DNA of 64,000 bases from Artemisia argyi (taxonomy: Eukaryota; Streptophyta; Magnoliopsida; Asterales; Asteraceae): NCBI GenBank assembly GCA_030686995.1, contig CM060692.1, forward strand, positions 17,961,465 through 18,025,464, given 5' to 3'. The position numbers and the translations under genes were made by a program. The notes below the pieces were generated by a model. That model had not been told where the DNA came from. It was given only the letters and a program-made list of their open reading frames with translations, and did not search any database. This document shows positions 57,933-64,000 of the stretch, piece after piece (positions within the stretch are counted from its first letter, which is position 1; the number at the start of each line of letters is the position of its first letter).

Positions 57933-59154
57933 TTAATTAAATTGCAAACCAGATCCTGGAGAACCTTTCAAATACTTCAAAACTCTTAATGCAGCCTTAA
58001 GATGAGATTGTAAAGGACTATGCATGTGTTGACTTAAATAATGAACAACATAACTGATATCAGGTCTGGTATTGGTTAAGTAAATCAATTTACCAACTAA
58101 TTTGTGATAATTAGTAATATTTTTCAACACCTTATCACTTTCAGTTTCAATACAACTCAATATAGTATTTTCAGGCAAAGGATTATCCACAGGTTTAGAA
58201 GCTAACATTCCATACTCATGCAATAACTCAAGATAATATTTTCTTTGAGTCATACACAATCCTTTGTTATTTCTCAAAACTTCAATACCAAGAAAATACT
58301 TCAATTCACCTAAATCTTTTTTCATGAACTTAGTACTTAAAAACTTTTTGAAGTTCTTGATTTCAACTTCATCATTACCAGTGATAACAATATCATCAAC
58401 ATAAACAAGCAAAGCCATAAACACATAACCTTTTTGTTTAACATAAAAAGAATAATCCAATTTACTTTGTTCAAATCCATGTTCAACCAAAGCAGTGGTA
58501 AGTTTAGCATTCCACTGTCTTAGAGCTTGTTTAAGACCATAAAGAGACTTATTAAGCTTACAGACTTTAGAGTCATCACCTCCATTAAACCCCTTAGGTA
58601 AGACCATATAGACATCTTCATCAAGATCCCCATATAAAAAAGCATTGTTAACATCTAACTGATATAAAGGCCAATTCATATTAACTGCAATACTAATCAA
58701 GCATCTAACAGTTACCATTTTAACCACTAGACTAAAGGTTTCATCATAATCAAATCCTACTCTTTGATTAAAACCTTTAGCAACCAGCCTGGCTTTATAT
58801 CTATCAATATCACCAGTAGACTTATATTTGATTTTCCATAACCATTTATAACCAATAGCATGTCTACCAGCAGGTAATTCACATTCAATCCAAGTGTTAT
58901 TTCTATTTAAAGCCTCAATTTCACTATTCATAGCATCATTCCATTTAGGGTCTTGAACAGCTTCTTCATAACTTTTAGGTTCACAAGATTTATTCAAAGT
59001 AGAAGCAAAACACAAGTTATTTCTATCAAGACTAGCATAACTCACATATTTCTCAATACCATATCTAACTTTAGAATTCATCACATAATCATTAAATCTA
59101 ATAGGAGTTCTAGACTCCCTATTTGACCTTCTTAATACAGGTGTCTGCACATCT

Positions 59155-59244
<90 letters not shown>

Positions 59245-59258
59245 GACTGAGTTGACAC
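57933..59258 (-). pseudogene. pol: Reverse transcriptase of element E
   Basis: 441 codons. It starts with an asparagine run (about 29, from an ATT repeat at 59157-59243), then VLRRSNRESRTPIRFNDYV, then the [59 protein letters not shown] and an intact active site YVDDIVITG. The C-terminal linker LVGKLIYLTNTRPDISYVV is normal. It stops early at LQFN. The upstream integrase frame ends in a stop at 59295, in the same frame. Confidence 0.85.
59157..59243. repeat. ATT microsatellite coding for asparagine
   Basis: About 29 ATT units (AAT on the coding strand), directly before the RT part of element E. It encodes only Asn there. Confidence 0.9.
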
Positions 59259-59294
59259 AGAACCGGAATTTTCTAGATTTGGACTGCCCTCAGA

Positions 59295-60132
59295 CTAGTG
59301 TTGGTCACCAAAATAGCTTGCAGATTGTTCACTTTCTTGATGCATATGTGCAGTACCTGTTGTAGTATCTGTAGCATCTTGAAAGTGAGACAAACTACCA
59401 TCCTCAACTGGTGAATCTCTCCCATCATCATTGGGACTTTGAGACCATTGACTATCAAAAAAATTCAAGTGATATGCTTCACTTACATCATCTGCATCAG
59501 CAGTATCACAAGTTTTCATTTTAAGAGGAAAAATATTTTCATAAAATTTTACATCTCTAGTAAAGAAAACATTTCTAGTGTCCAAACTTAAAAGTTTATA
59601 AGCTTTTTTTGTAGTTGAATACCCAATCAAAACACACTTTTCAGACCTAAAAGACATTTTATCATGATTATTTAAAACAGTAGCAAAAAATAGACAACCA
59701 AATGACCTCAAGTGGGAAAGATTAGGTTTAACATTATGTATCAACTCATAGGGACATTTACCTTTTAAGATAGAAGATGACAGCCTGCTTATAAGATACA
59801 CAACAGTAAGAATGCAATCAGACCAAAACCTTAATGGAATTTCCCTGAAACATAAGACTCCTGGCAACATTAAAAAGGTGTCTATGTTTCCTTTCAACAA
59901 TCCCATTTTGCTGAGGAGTATGGGCACATGAAGTTTGATGTATTATACCAAGATCAGAAAACATTTGACTCATTTTCTTGTTAACAAATTCATTACCATT
60001 ATCAGATCTAATAACTTTAAGTTTAATTCCAAATTGATTTGAAATTAGATGAATATAAGAACAGAATACATCAAACACTTCATCCTTAGTTTTCACTAAG
60101 TAAACCCACACAGCCCTAGAATAGTCATCCAT
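59295..60132 (-). pseudogene. pol: Integrase of element E
   Basis: Two overlapping frames: 60132-59818 holds MDDYSRAVWVYL, RSDNGNEFVN and PQQNGIVERKHRH, the central DDE parts; 59927-59295 holds the downstream LPLRFW-like IPLRFWSDCILTVVYLI, GKCPYELIHNVKPNLSHLR and the C-terminal CVLIGYSTTKKAYKLL. A one-base shift near 59880 joins them. Integrase inserts the cDNA; this one is broken. Confidence 0.82.
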
Positions 60133-60137
60133 AATGG

Positions 60138-60941
60138 TTAAAAATATTTGTATCCTTCTCTGCTAGCAACTCTGTAATGGCCCCATAAGTTAAGATGAAC
60201 AAGTTCACCTAGATTCTTAGACTTATGATCAGACAAGGGAAAAGGTTCCCTTATTTGTTTTGCCCTATGACAAGTTTCACAAACAGGAATAGAAGAATTT
60301 TTAGAAATATCAAGCTCAAATTGAAGAACATTTAAAACAGGGTCAACAGGATGACCTAATCTATTATGCCAAACCAATTTAGACACATTATAAGACATAA
60401 CAAGATTGCACTTACCAACAGAACTACTAGAATTCATGTCAAACAGGTAAAGACCCTCAAATTGACTACCAGTCCCCAGAACAACCTCCCTTTTCAAATC
60501 CTGAATATAACAAGTATCCTCATCAAAACCAACAAACATTTTTCTATCTCTAATCAATTTATTAATAGATAGCAGGCTCACACAATATCCAGGAACAACA
60601 AGAACATCATATAAAGTAACATTATTAGTCAATTTAAGATTTCCAACATGAATTATAGTGGCAAGAGTCCCATTTTGGTGCCCAACAGTAATTCTAAGAC
60701 TGGTAATATCAATGACATTAAACATACCAATAGTAGAAACAGTTAAGTGCTGATTAGTACCAGAATCAATGATCCATCCCAAAGAAACATTTTTAATAGC
60801 AATACTGGAATTAGCATAAAAATATTTGGAAAAATTAATATTAAACCAGACATTTCCATTAAAGAATGAAGCTCTACCTGCCATATTAGCATGAATGCTT
60901 CCACTGGGAGTATCATTGATTAAAGACAGAAGTTTCTTCAT
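60138..60941 (-). pseudogene. pol: Protease and GAG-pre-integrase of element E
   Basis: Protease core WIIDSGTNQHLTV, followed by the zinc-binding pre-integrase LVWHNRLGHP...CETCHRAKQ and the first integrase block (LVHLNLWGHYR). The frame ends with a shift at 60132-60138. It is in the same frame as gag, from which a TAG at 61020-61022 separates it. Confidence 0.82.
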
Positions 60942-61019
60942 CTGATCAGAAGTAAAACCAGAAGAAGTACTAGCAGATAAGGATTTATCATCCTTAACAT
61001 CAACATTAGCATTATAATT

Positions 61020-62009
61020 CTACCTAGGACCATTATTTTGTCTACCAAAATTATTGTTTTTAACAAAACCTAGTGGAAAACCAATAATCTCATAACATCT
61101 TTCAATAGTATGTCCAATTTTACCACAATTTTTACAAATCTGATTAGGATTAGGACCCCTATTGTTATTATTATTACCAGAACCAGAACTTCTAGTGTTA
61201 TTATTATTATTAAACACTCTTCTGTTGTTGTTAAAGGATTTAGCAGCAAAGGAAGTAGCATTAACTTTAGACTCAGAAACACTAGAAGTCTCAGGAATCC
61301 CTCTGTGAGATTCCTCTATAGAAACAGTGGCATAAGCATCTTTGACTTCAGGGAGAGGATCCCTAGTCAAAAGTGCAGTCCTCACAGGCTGATAACAATC
61401 ATCGAGGCCCATGAGAAACTGCATCAACTTCATCAATGGTTGATGCAGGCCTAACTCTTTACTAGCATCACAAGAACATTTAACCTCACAAGTACATTTA
61501 GGCAATTTAGTTAAAGCATCAAATTCTCTCCACAAAGAATTAAGTCTATGATAATAATCAGCAACAGAAGTTCCACCTTGTTTTACAGACTTTATTTTTT
61601 TAAGCAAATTATATATCATAGACCCATCAACGTTGTCATAAGTTTCCTTAAGTTCTCTCCAAACAGAAGTAGCATTTTCAGAGTAAACTAATTCCATATA
61701 AACATCTTGAAAAACAGAATTCATAATCCAAGTTAAAACAATATCATTACACCTATCCCATTGAGCAGATAGAACATCACTATTAACAAAAGAATCTTTC
61801 ACACAAGTGCCATCAACAAAACTATATTTATTCCTAGCTTGTAAAGCTAATTTCATAGCACCATACCAGATTCTATAGTTTTCAGTTCCAAGAAGTTTAA
61901 ATGGAATTAAAGCAGTACCACTGTTATCATTAGTTTGAATATGCAATGGATTACCAGCATCAAGATTATTAATCAACACCTGAGTACCACTAGGCTCACC
62001 AACAGCCAT
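61020..62009 (-). CDS. gag: gag of element E
   Basis: 329 codons without a break. The N-terminal part (NYRIWYGAMKLALQARNK, VWRELKETYDNVDGSMIYNL) is a UBN2-type gag domain. C-terminal are an Asn-rich stretch and the CCHC knuckle CKNCGKIGHTIERC (about residues 289-302). A TAG follows RQNNGPR, then the frame goes on into pol; this could be a normal gag-pol stop or a mutation. ATG at 62009 follows the leader after the primer site. Confidence 0.85.
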   Translation of the reverse strand: MAVGEPSGTQVLINNLDAGNPLHIQTNDNSGTALIPFKLLGTENYRIWYGAMKLALQARNKYSFVDGTCVKDSFVNSDVLSAQWDRCNDIVLTWIMNSVFQDVYMELVYSENATSVWRELKETYDNVDGSMIYNLLKKIKSVKQGGTSVADYYHRLNSLWREFDALTKLPKCTCEVKCSCDASKELGLHQPLMKLMQFLMGLDDCYQPVRTALLTRDPLPEVKDAYATVSIEESHRGIPETSSVSESKVNATSFAAKSFNNNRRVFNNNNNTRSSGSGNNNNNRGPNPNQICKNCGKIGHTIERCYEIIGFPLGFVKNNNFGRQNNGPR

Positions 62010-62676
62010 AATGCCAAATAACAGACAGATAACAAACAGATAACAGAAAACAATTAATCAATAACCAATTAAGACAACTACAACCAATCTCAATCTCAAT
62101 CAACTTCCAAGAATCCCAAAACCTATCCTCCTTCGACTTAGACTCAACAAAACTAAAATAACAAAGAAAAATCAATAAAGAAATAACACTCACACCCAAG
62201 ATCAACGAAATACCAGCCAGAAGACTAGAGATAGCCAGAGCAGGTATTCGTACCAATCAAGTTGGCAGATCAAGATGTTAGCTACCTCGTTTGCACCTTC
62301 TAAACTAAGTAAGTGTTGTCTTAAAGAAGAAAGAATCACTTACAATGCGTAAACAACGGAAGAATCAACCACAATAATACTAGATTCACTTAGTCTAGTA
62401 CAATTGTGACCAAGAACGGGCCCAATTAAACCAAGAACCAATCAGGAACATGAACCCCCAAATTTCCAAACTAGGGTTTCAGAAACCCTAATCAAGAAAT
62501 CCACAAAGATCACCAGATCTAGCCTGAACAGACTAATTCAACAACGGCCATTAAGAAAATAGCCTCAATTAACCAATACAACCTTCAATTGCAAAAACCC
62601 CCCAAAACAACTTCGAAACCCTAGAAACCCTAGAATCTCAAATACCACCAGATCAGAATCGTAAGCTCTGATACCA

Positions 62677-63174
62677 TGTAAAAAATGGTAAAGAACTCAG
62701 ATCAACACACGATTACACCCAACCAACCACCCATTTGGTGTATTTTATTATCAAAAGATTCAAGAAGATAAGTCCCTGAAATAGGTGCTTACCAAACAAT
62801 ACAAAAGACAATGTGTAATCTCCTTCAAAAGGACACCACACTAAAACCTCACTTACAGAATACACTCAATCACTTAGACTAACAATCAATCAAAAAGATT
62901 GATGTCAAATACTAACCAACACTAGAAGATATCTAGAATGATATCAAACTAACAAAGACTAAGAGATAACATATCAATATTGAGAGAACAATATGAAGAC
63001 TATGTGAAGTTATAAAACCCTAGATACGGCTTAAGCTTATATAACTGATATTTCCACTTAAGTCCTTCAAGCCAACTTCACTTGTCACTTGATAACCAAA
63101 ACATGATATAAGCTTGGAAGACTTTGAAACTTGTCATAACAAGTCCTTCAACTTATAAAATAATATCTTCAACA
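62677..63174 (-). repeat. 5' LTR of element E
   Basis: TGTAAAAAATGG to ATCTTCAACA, 498 bp, next to the primer site at 62665-62676. The leader 62010-62664 is non-coding. Confidence 0.9.
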
Positions 63175-63179
63175 TAAAA

Positions 63180-63440
63180 TATGCACCTCGTCATCCTTAT
63201 CAACCACTTCGTCTTCGTCAAAGAATATCGATACCTTTTTTAGCACATGTGATTTAGCCGTGATAAGCTTCACAAAATCCATTTCATTATCCATGTTTCC
63301 AAAATTTACCACATCTAACTCCTTCAGATGCCCCAACCATATTTTTGAATTTTTAATGTAAAGAAGTTTGCCTCACATTCCTCAAAGTTGTAGTCGTGTT
63401 CTCCAATCTACATTAAGTGTACAAAATTTCTTAACTTAGT
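63180..63440 (-). pseudogene. F-box pseudogene copy, 5' part
   Basis: Matches 51680-51950 (exon 4 and the start of intron 3) with substitutions and small gaps. Similarity fades at the TAA microsatellite (63452), with a short trace of ATAGATTTGTATT after it. No further exons are seen to the window end, although earlier exons would lie to the right. Confidence 0.8.
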
Positions 63441-63450
63441 GAACTTTATC

Positions 63451-63451
<1 letters not shown>

Positions 63452-63522
<71 letters not shown>
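63452..63522. repeat. TAA microsatellite
   Basis: About 23 uninterrupted TAA units at the broken edge of the F-box pseudogene copy. Confidence 0.9.
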
Positions 63523-63523
<1 letters not shown>

Positions 63524-64000
63524 AAACTCATAGATTTGTATTTTTTGAGAGAGGAATGCTACAATCACATACATCTCTTGCCGATAAGTTGGAAAGTATA
63601 CATCTCTCCGTTAATAAACGTTAACCACCATATATCCATGAGGACGAATGGTGGATTTTTTTTCCGTATCTTCTAACTTGGATATAACATGAAGGAAAAT
63701 ATTTGCGCCGTGAGTTCTAAGGGAAGTATAATATCTAACATTTATTATTATTTTTATTTATTTATTCATTAGTTTAGTTTTTTATTTTTAATTTTTTAAT
63801 TTTAATTTTTATATATTAATTTTTATTTTTATTTTGTATTTTTTTTTAAGTTTTAATTTTTATTATTATTTGCTTCAAATAATAGAAAACCTAAATCCAA
63901 ATACCTACTCACCTCATCTTCATATTCTTCAACCGCATTCTTTTATGGGCAAATGGTATCAAAGTTGCCACCTTTTACTTTTGTATACGTTTTCGTCCGT
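63523..64000. other. AT-rich DNA to the window end
   Basis: T-rich low-complexity sequence at 63740-63880. No gene seen. Confidence 0.55.

Larger units (their letters stand above)
56852..63174 (-). mobile_element. Element E: complete but decayed Copia retrotransposon
   Basis: LTRs 56852-57360 (509 bp) and 62677-63174 (498 bp) share most bases; by eye about 20-25 differ plus an indel, so 4-5% divergence. Target duplication TAAAA (56847-56851, 63175-63179). On the minus strand the primer site TGGTATCAGAGC (62665-62676) lies directly after the 5' LTR, and a purine tract lies beside the 3' LTR (about 57361-57370). gag, protease, integrase, RT and RNase H all remain, in Copia order, with several breaks. 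It split an F-box gene copy. Confidence 0.92.

Overview
The window is plant nuclear DNA. It has introns with GT..AG borders, a pleiotropic-drug-resistance ABC transporter, an F-box/LRR gene, and dense LTR retrotransposons, a LINE, SINEs and MITEs. The gag and 3' accessory ORFs resemble Copia families I know from Asteraceae, so an Asteraceae species is my best guess (inference). Only two host genes look real; most of the rest is transposon sequence.

Layout. 1-3886: the 3' end of a Ty3-type element carrying two LTRs only 40 bp apart. 3887-6898: intergenic DNA with a short tandem repeat and a candidate lone LTR. 6904-32532: a four-level transposon nest. The outer Copia element C (minus strand, LTRs about 2.7% different, target duplication TCTAC) has its 5' LTR split by D, a 2.1-kb Ty3-type solo LTR. 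D is split by A, a Sirevirus-like Copia element (plus strand, LTRs 4/396 different, duplication CCTGA). A is split inside its reverse transcriptase by B, a Copia element with no pol gene (minus strand, LTRs identical by eye, duplication AAGAT). B keeps gag and a 3' coiled-coil ORF. Where pol should be, it carries a small gene-like unit on the opposite strand with its own TATA box, ORF and AATAAA.

32538-36640: intergenic DNA with a Mutator-type MITE, a hAT-type element, a foldback element and a duplicated F-box gene fragment. 36937-50193: a PDR/ABCG transporter gene on the plus strand. I could place 16 exons totalling 4107 nt (1368 codons plus stop); the usual first exon was not found. Intron 4 is 6.5 kb because it holds a deleted Copia element (F), whose right LTR was later hit by an RTE-type LINE (G) with a 21-bp target duplication. 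Intron 9 holds a 90-bp hairpin with 41-bp arms that match perfectly, and intron 11 a MITE.

51600-53710: an F-box/LRR/FBD gene on the minus strand, four exons, about 401 aa. Its largest intron is mostly a TA-flanked inverted-repeat transposon. 53860-56716: three diverged tandem repeats, small MITEs and a SINE inserted in a SINE. 56717-63440: an F-box pseudogene copy split by a full-length, decayed Copia element (E, LTRs roughly 4-5% different). 63450-64000: a TAA microsatellite and AT-rich DNA.

LTR divergence follows the nesting order (C > A > B), so the stack reads as a relative time series. The item most worth follow-up is element B: it has no pol, its LTRs are identical so it moved recently, and it carries an antisense gene-like unit.
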